Positions 51,401 to 64,000 of a stretch of 64,000 nt of DNA are shown here, piece after piece. The DNA comes from an uncultured Sphingomonadales bacterium (lineage in GTDB: Bacteria; Pseudomonadota; Alphaproteobacteria; Sphingomonadales; Sphingomonadaceae), in assembly GCA_903821605.1 (NCBI GenBank), contig CAIJLZ010000004.1, positions 1 to 64,000 of the forward strand, read 5' to 3'. Position numbers and translations under genes: made by a program. Each line of letters opens with the position of its first letter. Positions within the stretch are counted from its first letter, which is position 1. Under the pieces are notes generated by a model that saw nothing but the letters and a program-made list of their open reading frames with translations, searched no databases and was not told where the DNA came from.

Positions 51401-52834
51401 TCAAGCCGCGGTACCGCCAACGGTCAGGCTGTCGATCAGCAAGGTCGGTTGGCCAACGCCCGCCGGGACCGACTGCCCCCCCTTGCCACACACCCCGATG
51501 CCCTCATCAAGCGCCATGTCATTTCCGATCGCCGACACGCGGGTCAGCACGCTTGGCCCGTCGCCGATCAGCGTCGCCCCCTTGACCGGCGCACCCAGCT
51601 TGCCATTCTCGATCTTATAGGCCTCGGTGCAGGAAAAGACGAACTTCCCGCTGGTGATATCCACCTGCCCACCGCCAAAGCTCTTCGCGAAAATGCCATT
51701 TTTGACGCGCGACAGGATTTCGGCGGGGTCGTCGTTGCCGCCCTTCATAAACGTGTTGGTCATGCGCGGCATCGGGGCATGGGCATAGCTTTCACGCCGC
51801 CCGTTGCCAGTCGATTCGCCACCCATCAACCGGGCATTGAGCCGGTCCATCAAATAGCCCCGCAAAATCCCATCCTCGATCAGCACGGTCTCCTGCGTCG
51901 GGGTGCCCTCATCATCAATCGTCAGCGACCCGCGACGTCCCGCAATCGAGCCATCATCCACCACGGTCACGCCCGGCGCGGCCACACGCTGGCCAATCCG
52001 ACCGGCAAAGGCGCTGGTGCCCTTGCGGTTGAAGTCACCCTCAAGGCCATGGCCAATCGCTTCATGCAGCAACACACCCGGCCAACCCGGGCCTAGCACC
52101 ACCGTCATTTCGCCGACCGGGGCATCAACCGCATCAAGATTGACCAAGGCCTGTGCCAGCGCCTCATCAATCGCCCGTTCGCGCGCGTCTGAGGTGAACA
52201 GCCGATCATACAACCAGCGCCCACCCATGCCGAACGTGCCGCTTTCGCGTCGGCCATTTTGTTCGACCACAATCGACACGTTAAGGCGGACCAGCGGCCG
52301 CACATCGGTCGCCACAAAACCGTCCGGGCGGACAATCTCGACCACGCTCCAGCTCCCAGAGAGGCCGACACTGACCTGCGCGACGCGCGGGTCGCGGGCG
52401 CGGGCGGCGGCATCAATTTCCGAACAGAGCCGCACCTTGTCCGCAAATGGGACAAGGGTGAGCGGGTTGGTGCCGGTGTAAAGTGCCTCATTGGTCCGGC
52501 GTGGCGGGGCCTGTCGGACCCCCTTGGCGGGATCGAGCAGGGTCAGGGTTTCGGCCGCCCGACGGATCGCCGCAGCGCTCAATTCATTGGCATGGGCAAA
52601 GCCCGTCATCTCACCCGACACGCCCCGCAGGCCGAACCCGGATTCACTGCTGTAATTGGCGGTTTTCAGCCGTCCGTCATCAAAGCCAAAGGTCTCTGAC
52701 ACGCCATATTGCAGATAGAGTTCGCCATCGTCACAGGTCTTGAGCGCGGTGGCGACCAGTTGCTTTGCCTCGTCGGGATCAAGGCCGTCGGGGCGATAAA
52801 GGAACTGGCGAGGGTCAGCAGAAAAATGAGTCAT
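51401..52834 (-). CDS. tldD: Metalloprotease TldD
   Basis: LLHEAIGHGLEGDFNRKGTSAFAGRIGQRVAAPGVTVVDDG (HExxxH zinc motif), PMPRMTNTFM. Confidence 0.97.
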   Translation of the reverse strand: MTHFSADPRQFLYRPDGLDPDEAKQLVATALKTCDDGELYLQYGVSETFGFDDGRLKTANYSSESGFGLRGVSGEMTGFAHANELSAAAIRRAAETLTLLDPAKGVRQAPPRRTNEALYTGTNPLTLVPFADKVRLCSEIDAAARARDPRVAQVSVGLSGSWSVVEIVRPDGFVATDVRPLVRLNVSIVVEQNGRRESGTFGMGGRWLYDRLFTSDARERAIDEALAQALVNLDAVDAPVGEMTVVLGPGWPGVLLHEAIGHGLEGDFNRKGTSAFAGRIGQRVAAPGVTVVDDGSIAGRRGSLTIDDEGTPTQETVLIEDGILRGYLMDRLNARLMGGESTGNGRRESYAHAPMPRMTNTFMKGGNDDPAEILSRVKNGIFAKSFGGGQVDITSGKFVFSCTEAYKIENGKLGAPVKGATLIGDGPSVLTRVSAIGNDMALDEGIGVCGKGGQSVPAGVGQPTLLIDSLTVGGTAA

Positions 52835-53004
52835 AAGACGGGAATATAGGGCCTTTCCGCGCCAAGGGAAGGCCTCCACCCGCTCGCTTGCATCCAGTGA
52901 ATGCCGGGTTAGGCTGGCATCCATCCCGAACCGGACCTGTTTCTGTGACGCAAAACAGGCCGGTTCGTGAAAACAGTCCAGTTGCTTAAAATGAGTGAGG
53001 CGTA

Positions 53005-53655
53005 ATGGTGGTCACCAACACAAAGAGACGATTCACACCAGCAGAAGGACGCGAGCGCGCATTGGAGGCTGCACGGGCGCTGATGCTCCAGCAGGGGCCG
53101 CAAGCGGTCACACTCAAGGCGGTCGCGGCGCGAATTGGGCGAACCCATGCCAATCTCATTCATCATTTCGGTAGCGCAGCAGCCTTGCAGCGCGCGCTGG
53201 CGGTCAACATCTCACGCCGGATCGTGGCGCGGATCGGCAAGGCCGTGCTGCGGGTGCGCGACAAACAGGCCGATCCGCGCGAAGTCGTCGACGCCACCTT
53301 CGACGCCTTTCGCAAAGAGGGGGTCGGGCCACTGGCGGCATGGATGATGCTAACCGGCCAGCGCGATGTGCTGGACCCGATCTTGCAAGCGATGCAGCGC
53401 CTGATCGAAGAGCTACACGCCGAGGAAATGAACGTCCCGCTCCAGCACCATACGCTTGGTCTGGTGCTGAGCGCGCTCGGCTATTCGCTGCTGGGTCATG
53501 AGTTTGCCGCCGCGCTCGGATTGCCGCTGGAAACCAGCCGTGACATCGCGGCGGACCATCTCCGACTCAGCCTGATCCAAGCCTATGCCGCGCAAGGCGT
53601 GGTGTGGACCGGGCCGAACCGCCCCGATTCGTCGCGCCGGGCTGGACCGCACTGA
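53005..53655 (+). CDS. TetR/AcrR-family transcriptional regulator
   Basis: N-terminal HTH: ALEAARALMLQQGPQAVTLKAVAARIGRTHANLIHHFGSAAALQRAL. Confidence 0.85.
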   Translation: MVVTNTKRRFTPAEGRERALEAARALMLQQGPQAVTLKAVAARIGRTHANLIHHFGSAAALQRALAVNISRRIVARIGKAVLRVRDKQADPREVVDATFDAFRKEGVGPLAAWMMLTGQRDVLDPILQAMQRLIEELHAEEMNVPLQHHTLGLVLSALGYSLLGHEFAAALGLPLETSRDIAADHLRLSLIQAYAAQGVVWTGPNRPDSSRRAGPH

Positions 53656-55916
<2,261 letters not shown>

Positions 55917-55917
55917 T

Positions 55918-56826
55918 ATGACCGTGCTGGCCGTAACCGGCGCGACTGGTTTTGTCGGGGGCCATGTGCTGGATCAGGCGGCGGCCCTTGGGCTGGAATT
56001 GCGCGCTCTGACCCGCCGGGCGCAACCACCGCGCCATGGCGTGACTTGGGTCAGCGGCACGCTGGACGATGCGGACGCGCTCGATCAATGCATGGCTGGG
56101 GCGGATGCCGTGCTCCACATCGCGGGCGTGATCAACGCACCGGATGAGCAAGGCTTTATAACTGGCAATGTCACCGGCACTGCGCAGGTCATGGCCGCAG
56201 CCCAGCGTGCCAATATCCAGCGTTTTATCCATGTCTCCTCGCTCGCCGCACGCGAGCCCGCCTTGTCCGCTTATGGCCGGTCGAAAGCCCAGTCGGAAAC
56301 CTTGTTGCAGGCGTCCGCGCTCGACTGGACAATCGTACGCCCGCCCGCCGTTTATGGTCCGGGCGACCGCGAAACGCTCGAACTCTATCGCATGGCCAAG
56401 CACCGTGTCGTGATGTTACCGCCGGGTGGTCGGCTTTCGCTGATCGAGGCGGGCGACCTCGCGCGGCTGTTGCTCCGCCTCATCGACGCACCGGCCAGTA
56501 TCGGCGCGCTCTACGAACCCGATGATGGCCGATCCGGCGGCTGGGCGCATGACGAATTCGCCCACTGCCTTGGTGCGGCGCTTGATCGCCAGATACTACC
56601 GCTCGCCGTGCCGCGCCGGATCATGGAATGGGCGAGCCGGGTCGATGTCTGGCTGCGCGGCAACGCGGCCAAGCTGACCGCCGACCGAGTCGCCTATTTC
56701 TGTCATCCAGACTGGGTTTGCCGCCCGGAACATCAGCCTCCCGCCGATATCTGGGCTCCCCTCATGCCCACCGAACGCGGGACAAGGCTGGCGGCGCGCT
56801 GGTATCGCGAACAGGGCTGGCTCTAA
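55918..56826 (+). CDS. NAD-dependent epimerase/dehydratase family (extended SDR) protein
   Basis: MTVLAVTGATGFVGGHVLDQAAALG; FIHVSSLAAREPALSAYGRSKAQSE. Confidence 0.92.
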   Translation: MTVLAVTGATGFVGGHVLDQAAALGLELRALTRRAQPPRHGVTWVSGTLDDADALDQCMAGADAVLHIAGVINAPDEQGFITGNVTGTAQVMAAAQRANIQRFIHVSSLAAREPALSAYGRSKAQSETLLQASALDWTIVRPPAVYGPGDRETLELYRMAKHRVVMLPPGGRLSLIEAGDLARLLLRLIDAPASIGALYEPDDGRSGGWAHDEFAHCLGAALDRQILPLAVPRRIMEWASRVDVWLRGNAAKLTADRVAYFCHPDWVCRPEHQPPADIWAPLMPTERGTRLAARWYREQGWL

Positions 56827-56828
56827 CC

Positions 56829-58304
56829 TTACAGCCCGATACGCTTCGCAAGCGCGACGGTGGAGGCATCCATCCCGCCCGTGCCGCCGTCGCCAATCTG
56901 CCGGGCCAGTTGCTTGCCCCATTCCACCCCGAACTGATCGAACGGGTTGTTGCCGATCAGCACCGCATTGACGAAGGTCCGGTGCTCGTAAAAGGCGATC
57001 AGCGCGCCCAGCGTCGCAGGGTCCAGCCGATCAAGTAGGATCGTCACCGATGGCCGGTTGCCCGCATAGGCCCTTGCCGGATCATCGCTCACCCGCCCGG
57101 TCATCAGCGCCGACGCCTGAGCAAGGCAGTTGGACAACAGTTGGAGATGATGATTCTCGTCCAGATCATGGCCCGGTTCAATCACCGCCAGAAATTCGAC
57201 GGGGACCATCACCCGGCCTTGATGCAGCAACTGAAACACCGCGTGTTGGGCATCGGTGCCAACCCCACCCCAGGTGATTGGCGCGGATGGCACCATCAAT
57301 GGCCGCCCCGCATGATCAACCGACTTGCCGTTGCTCTCCATTTCGAGTTGCTGGAGATAGGCGGGCAGAAAGCGCAACCGCTCATCATAAGCAAATACCG
57401 CCCGCGTCTGGCAGGCCGCTTGCTCGACATAATAACGATCGATCAAGGCCGCGATGACGGGCGCATTACGCGCCGGATCGGCGGCGATAAAATGCTGGTC
57501 CATCGCCGCGGCACCATCCAGCAACTGCTCAAACGCATCCCAGCCCAGCGCCAGCGCCACCGGAAAACCAATCGACGACCATAAGGAATAACGCCCGCCC
57601 ACTGTTTCGGTGAACGGCAGGACGCGGGTTTCATCCACGCCCCATTCCAGCGCCTTGTCAGGATCCGCCGTCACCGCGACGACTCGGCCATGCGGATCAT
57701 CGACCCCGGCCTCTTCCATCCATTCCAGCACGGAGGCGGCGTTAAGCATGGTTTCAATCGTGGTGAAGGTCTTGGACGCCACAACCAGCAAGCTGTGATG
57801 CGGATCGCAATGGGCAAAGGCTTCTTTCAGCGCGCAACCATCGACATTCGAGACGACCCAAACCGCATAACGCACGCCATCGCGCCCCAGCGCATCCACC
57901 AGCAGCTTCGGGCCTAGACCCGATCCGCCGATGCCAACATGGATGATATGGCGAATCTCGCCGAGCAGCCCCGCATTTACCGCTTCCACCAGCCCGTGCA
58001 TCCGACCCCGCAGCGCGCGCGCCAACGCCACGCTCTCGGTCGCTCCCGTGCCGCGTTCGGCAAGATGTTCAGCGGCACGCCCTTCCGTTTCGTTGACGAT
58101 TGCGCCCCGCACCAAGCGCTGCCGCCAGTCGTCAAAATCCGCGCGTTCGAGCCGGGCCACACCGTCGCCCAACAGCGACTCGGTCACATGGGTCTTGGAC
58201 CAGTCAAACCAGATACCGCCTGCCTCGACGCTCCAGCGCTCGACCCGACCGGGTTCTTGGGCGAAAAGGTCGTTAAGAACGGTCGCACTTGACGGCATGC
58301 ACAT
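56829..58304 (-). CDS. pgi: Glucose-6-phosphate isomerase
   Basis: HVGIGGSGLGPKLLVDAL; TFTTIETMLNA; GGRYSLWSSIGFPVALALGWDAFEQLLDGA; FDQFGVEWGKQLA. Confidence 0.97.
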   Translation of the reverse strand: MCMPSSATVLNDLFAQEPGRVERWSVEAGGIWFDWSKTHVTESLLGDGVARLERADFDDWRQRLVRGAIVNETEGRAAEHLAERGTGATESVALARALRGRMHGLVEAVNAGLLGEIRHIIHVGIGGSGLGPKLLVDALGRDGVRYAVWVVSNVDGCALKEAFAHCDPHHSLLVVASKTFTTIETMLNAASVLEWMEEAGVDDPHGRVVAVTADPDKALEWGVDETRVLPFTETVGGRYSLWSSIGFPVALALGWDAFEQLLDGAAAMDQHFIAADPARNAPVIAALIDRYYVEQAACQTRAVFAYDERLRFLPAYLQQLEMESNGKSVDHAGRPLMVPSAPITWGGVGTDAQHAVFQLLHQGRVMVPVEFLAVIEPGHDLDENHHLQLLSNCLAQASALMTGRVSDDPARAYAGNRPSVTILLDRLDPATLGALIAFYEHRTFVNAVLIGNNPFDQFGVEWGKQLARQIGDGGTGGMDASTVALAKRIGL

Positions 58305-58414
58305 GTCTCCAGACGGGGAAGAAAGCCCGCTTGACCCCTATAACCATGCCCAAGCCCCACTCCAAGTTGCAAAGCGGCTTGACGCGCGTCCGGATGCACG
58401 CGAAAGCCAGCGCC

Positions 58415-59257
58415 ATGACCGACCAGAACGCCGCCGCGCAGGATGCCCCCACCCCCGCCTCCCCCAAGGATGGCTGGCGAGAAAATTTGCGCTTCTTCGG
58501 CACGGTATTGGTGATCGCCTTTGTGATCCGCAGCCTGGTCTTCGGCCTGTTCAACATTCCGTCCGAATCAATGCTGCCGCGCCTGTTGGTCGGTGATTAT
58601 CTGCTCGTGTCGAAATGGCCCTATGGCTATTCGCGCTACAGCTTCGTCTTCGGCCTGATCGATTTCGACGGCCGCGTGTTGGCCGAGCAGCCGGAACGCG
58701 GCGATGTCGTCGTGTTCCGCGCCCCGCCGGAAAACAAGGTTGATTATATCAAGCGGCTGATCGGCCTGCCGGGTGACACGGTCGAACTGCGCCATGGTCA
58801 GGTCATTCTGAACGGCAAGCCGGTGCCGCGCGTCCCGGTGGATGATTTCCTCAAGCCGGTCTCTGCCAACAGCAGCTGTGAACCACAGCCCTTTCTCGAC
58901 CAACCACAGCCGGAAACCCTGGCCGATGGGCGGGAGGTCTGCCGCTATCACCGCTTCCGCGAGACGCTGCCGAATGGCAAAAGCTATGACGTGCTCGACC
59001 TTGGAGAGATCACCAAGGATGACATGGCGCCGACCATCGTGCCGGAAGGCCATTATTTCATGATGGGCGATAATCGCGACAACAGCCTCGACAGCCGGTT
59101 CAGCCCGGCCGAGGGGGGAATCGGTCTGGTGCCGGAGGAAAATCTGATCGGCCGCGCCGCCTTTACCTATTTCTCGACCGATGGCAGCGCCAATGTGTTG
59201 CTGCCCTGGACATGGCTCACTGCCATGCGCGCCTCGCGCATCGGGGAAGGTTTCTGA
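58415..59257 (+). CDS. lepB: Signal peptidase I
   Basis: FNIPSESMLPRLLVGDYLLVSKWPYGYSR; DVVVFRAPPENKVDYIKRLIGLPGD; GHYFMMGDNRDNSLDSRF. Confidence 0.97.
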   Translation: MTDQNAAAQDAPTPASPKDGWRENLRFFGTVLVIAFVIRSLVFGLFNIPSESMLPRLLVGDYLLVSKWPYGYSRYSFVFGLIDFDGRVLAEQPERGDVVVFRAPPENKVDYIKRLIGLPGDTVELRHGQVILNGKPVPRVPVDDFLKPVSANSSCEPQPFLDQPQPETLADGREVCRYHRFRETLPNGKSYDVLDLGEITKDDMAPTIVPEGHYFMMGDNRDNSLDSRFSPAEGGIGLVPEENLIGRAAFTYFSTDGSANVLLPWTWLTAMRASRIGEGF

Positions 59258-59925
59258 GCAGGCCGTCCGACCTTGGCGACTGGCTGGCGAGCGCGCTTGG
59301 CCATCGCCCTGCCGACCTTGCCGCATTCCAGCAGGCGCTGACCCATGGCAGCCATGGCGGCAACCATTATCAGCGCCTTGAATTCCTCGGCGACCGCATC
59401 CTCGGCCTGATCATGGCCGAATGGCTGTTTGAACTTTATCCGGATGAGCCCGAAGGCCATTTATCGAAACGTCTGAATGCGCAGGTGTCGGGCGAAAGCT
59501 GTGCCGGCATTGCCCGCACGCTCGGCGTGCCGACCCATTTACGGCTGGGCAAACAGGCGCGTGACGATGGCGGATCATCGTCGACCAACATTCTGGGCGA
59601 CGTCATGGAAGCGTTGATCGGTGCAATCTATCTCGATGCCGGGCTTGAGGCCGCACGCGGGCTGATCCGCCGGTTGTGGAGCGATCAGGTCACCGGCACC
59701 GCCGCCGTGCCACAGCACCCGAAATCGGCCTTGCAGGAATGGGCCGCGGCCCATCGCCGCCGCACGCCGAATTACGAAATTGTCGAACGGTCGGGCCCCG
59801 ATCATGCCCCGGTCTTTACCGTGGAGGTCACCGTCAACGGGGCCGGCAGCGCGCGGGGCAGCGGTAGCTCGAAACAAGAAGCAGAAACCGCAGCGGCCAC
59901 CGCCCTGCTGGCAGAGTTGAAATGA
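59212..59925 (+). CDS. rnc: Ribonuclease III
   Basis: YQRLEFLGDRILGLIMAEWLF; LGDVMEALIGAIYLDAG; C-terminal dsRBD. Start uncertain. Confidence 0.96.
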   Translation: MAHCHARLAHRGRFLSRPSDLGDWLASALGHRPADLAAFQQALTHGSHGGNHYQRLEFLGDRILGLIMAEWLFELYPDEPEGHLSKRLNAQVSGESCAGIARTLGVPTHLRLGKQARDDGGSSSTNILGDVMEALIGAIYLDAGLEAARGLIRRLWSDQVTGTAAVPQHPKSALQEWAAAHRRRTPNYEIVERSGPDHAPVFTVEVTVNGAGSARGSGSSKQEAETAAATALLAELK

Positions 59926-59926
59926 G

Positions 59927-60832
59927 ATGATGAATTTGAACGAACAACAATGCGGCCTTGTGGCCTTGGTGGGCGCACCTAATGCGGGCAAGTCGACGCT
60001 GGTGAATGCGCTGGTCGGCCAGAAAATCGCAATCGTCAGCCCCAAGGCACAGACGACGCGGACCAAGCTGCTAGGCGTCGCGATTGAGGGGGAGTCCCAG
60101 TTGTTGCTGGTCGACACCCCCGGCATTTTCGAACCCAAGCGCCGCCTTGATCGCGCGATGGTGCAGGCCGCTTGGGGCGGCGCCAGTGGGGCAGACGTGA
60201 TCTTGCTGGTCGTGGATGGCAAAGGCGGGCTTGGTCCCAAGGTCGACCTGATCATGGAAGCGCTGGCTGACCGCAGCGAGCCGAAGATGCTGGTGCTCAA
60301 CAAGGTCGATATCGCCGCCAAGGACCGGCTGTTGGTCCATGCCCAGAAGCTCAACGAACGGCTGGCGTTCGAAGAAACATGGTTCATCAGCGCCGAAACC
60401 GGCGATGGTGTGGCCGAACTGAAGGCGGCGCTGGCCAAGCGCATGCCGAAAAGCCCATGGCACTTCCCCGAAGATCAGGTGTCAGACGCAACCGACCGCA
60501 TGCTCGCGGCAGAAATCACCCGCGAACAGCTCTATCTCCAGCTGCACGCCGAACTGCCTTATGCCAGCGCCGTCGAAACCGAACGCTATAAGGAGCGCGA
60601 CGATGGCTCGGTGGAAATCCACCAGCAGATTCTCGTCCAGCGCCCGACCCAGCGCGCGATCATCTTGGGCAAGGGCGGTGCCCGGCTGAAAGAGATCGGC
60701 AGCCGGTCACGCACCGAACTGGCCAAGCTCCTCGGCCAGCCGGTTCACCTCTATCTGCATGTCAAGGTGAAGCCGGACTGGGAGGATGACCGCGGCCTGT
60801 ATCGTGACATCGGGCTCGACTGGGTCGATTGA
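59927..60832 (+). CDS. era: GTPase Era
   Basis: GLVALVGAPNAGKSTLVNALVGQKIAIVSPKAQTTRTKLLGV; KH domain IILGKGGARLKEIGSRSRTEL. Confidence 0.98.
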   Translation: MMNLNEQQCGLVALVGAPNAGKSTLVNALVGQKIAIVSPKAQTTRTKLLGVAIEGESQLLLVDTPGIFEPKRRLDRAMVQAAWGGASGADVILLVVDGKGGLGPKVDLIMEALADRSEPKMLVLNKVDIAAKDRLLVHAQKLNERLAFEETWFISAETGDGVAELKAALAKRMPKSPWHFPEDQVSDATDRMLAAEITREQLYLQLHAELPYASAVETERYKERDDGSVEIHQQILVQRPTQRAIILGKGGARLKEIGSRSRTELAKLLGQPVHLYLHVKVKPDWEDDRGLYRDIGLDWVD

Positions 60833-60897
60833 CCCGTTGCGCGACGGAGCGCAGCAACGACTCAACCCGGTGACGATAGTTCAGGCAGCCTGGGGGT

Positions 60898-61383
60898 TCA
60901 GGCGGCCTTGGCGTCGTCCTTGACCGCAATCATCTCGCGGAACTGGGTGGCGTCTTCGATCATGATGAAATAGCCTGATTTATAGCTGACCCGGACCAGG
61001 TGGCGCATGCCGATTTTGGCGAGTGCCGAGCGCAGGTGCGACATGTACACCACGACGCTGCGCGGCGAAAAGCCGAGCCGGGCCGCGAGCACTTCATGGC
61101 TGTGGATCGTATCGGGATAGCGCAGCAGATAGGCCAGAATCCGTGCCGCCGAGAGCTGCTTGATCCCCAGCAACACCCCCAATTTCAGCGGATTGAGATC
61201 TTCATTTGCTTCTTCGGCCGCGCCAATCTTGGTCGGCAGGCGTTCAATTTCGGCGGCAACATTCAGGCATTCCTGAAAGTCGATCATGCCATCCTTGAGA
61301 TTCACCGCCGATTTGAGGCGGGAGGCCAGTTCCCGGAGATATTCGTTAACCGAAACCGGACTTGAGGCAGTCTTTTCCAACAT
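60898..61383 (-). CDS. Winged-helix (OmpR/PhoB C-terminal-type) DNA-binding protein lacking a receiver domain
   Basis: LSAARILAYLLRYPDTIHSHEVLAARLGFSPRSVVVYMSHLRSALAKIGMRHLVRVSYKSGYFI. Confidence 0.75.
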   Translation of the reverse strand: MLEKTASSPVSVNEYLRELASRLKSAVNLKDGMIDFQECLNVAAEIERLPTKIGAAEEANEDLNPLKLGVLLGIKQLSAARILAYLLRYPDTIHSHEVLAARLGFSPRSVVVYMSHLRSALAKIGMRHLVRVSYKSGYFIMIEDATQFREMIAVKDDAKAA

Positions 61384-61657
61384 ATGATTACTCCAACACA
61401 ACGCGACAAACACAGGCGGTTTCTCAAACAGAGATCAATATTTAACCGCAAATCATTGATGATCCGTTGCCCGGGCGCTGTCAATTGCGAATTCAACATC
61501 GGCGATTTGACAAAAATGATCATGCGCCTAAGCGCGAACCGGCTGATTTTCCCGTGTTTTCGACATGGCGGGCAACAGCACGCGCCACCGCGCCAGATCC
61601 CATTGTGCAAAACAGGGACCAATTTGGTGAAAATCAAACCATGGCCCGAAAACAAGA

Positions 61658-61680
61658 AAGGCACGCCATTGGCGTGCCTT
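61658..61680 (-). terminator. Terminator downstream of tRNA-Ala
   Basis: AAGGCACGCC-att-GGCGTGCCTT; on the minus strand followed by TCTTGTTTT. Confidence 0.65.
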
Positions 61681-61701
61681 CTGGTTCCCTTGGGGGAAGG
61701 A

Positions 61702-61777
61702 TGGTGGAGCCTAGCGGGATCGAACCGCTGACCTCTACACTGCCAGTGTAGCGCTCTCCCAGCTGAGCTAAGGCCCC
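61702..61777 (-). tRNA. tRNA-Ala (anticodon GGC), CCA encoded
   Basis: GGGGCCTTAGCTCAGCTGGGAGAGCGCTACACTGGCAGTGTAGAGGTCAGCGGTTCGATCCCGCTAGGCTCCACCA; G3-U70 identity pair present. Confidence 0.96.
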
Positions 61778-61854
61778 GTTACCATCGGGTGCCGGAACGT
61801 CTCCGCTCCGGCGTGACGCGGCCTATAAGTGGGGCCACGTCGAATTGCAATGCC

Positions 61855-62172
61855 TTAATTTTCGTCGTGGGTCTCGGTCGCGGCAAGGCCAAGATCGTCG
61901 TCACCGCCGAGATCAACCTCGTCGTCCGGGCTTTGTTCCTGCTCATCGATGTTGAGCACATCTTCTTCGACCAGATCGGTGTCCTTGGTCAGATCGACCT
62001 CTTCCGCCTTGACTGATTCGAAGGGCAGCGGCTGCTTCGACTTGAGCACCGGCTCCGGCATCCATGCGCCACCGCAGTTGATGCAGGTGACGGGATCGTC
62101 CTTGCCGAGGTCATAGAAGCGGGTAGCGCATTTCGGGCAAGTGCGCTTGGTGCCCCATTCTGCCTTGATCAC
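61855..62172 (-). CDS. TIGR02300 / FYDLN-acid family protein
   Basis: IKAEWGTKRTCPKCATRFYDLGKDDPVTCINCGGAWMPEPVLKSKQP with acidic tail; GTG start at 62172 preferred. Confidence 0.88.
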   Translation of the reverse strand: MIKAEWGTKRTCPKCATRFYDLGKDDPVTCINCGGAWMPEPVLKSKQPLPFESVKAEEVDLTKDTDLVEEDVLNIDEQEQSPDDEVDLGGDDDLGLAATETHDEN

Positions 62173-62231
62173 GATGTGGTGAACCTTTCGCTTCGCGATA
62201 TTTCGCGGTGAAAATGCTTGGGAGCATCTAG

Positions 62232-64000
<1,769 letters not shown>

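Overview
The window looks like a GC-rich alphaproteobacterial chromosome, most likely Sphingomonadales (inferred from protein content and tRNA types; not tested by any search). It is mostly ordinary core genome. The largest block is a contiguous minus-strand flagellar run, flhB-fliR-fliQ-fliP-fliO-fliN-fliM-fliL-fliK-fliJ-fliI-fliH-fliG-fliF-fliE (14.9-26.4 kb), with a divergent flagellin gene. Other recognisable loci are an RND efflux pair, yebC, ruvC, a cobalamin riboswitch plus BtuB-like receptor, dnaK/dnaJ, rpoZ, a DEAD-box helicase, a LytS/LytR-like two-component pair, tldD, obgE-proB, pgi, lepB-rnc-era, aroA-cmk (cmk truncated by the window end) and three tRNAs (Cys, Gly, Ala). I saw no CRISPR array, rRNA, IS element or prophage. 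The most interesting unannotated structure is at 46.42-46.80 kb: two diverged tandem copies of a small minus-strand transcription unit. Each has promoter-like boxes, a 5' mini-hairpin, an identical CCTCTCCTATAAAACTTTCAAGGCCGG core and a 10-bp terminator stem with a T-run, so they look like twin trans-acting sRNAs. Other regulatory signals readable by eye are a sigma54-type promoter for fliE, a sigma28-type promoter for flagellin, an alphaproteobacterial heat-shock promoter upstream of dnaK, and a repeated half-site array upstream of a TetR gene.
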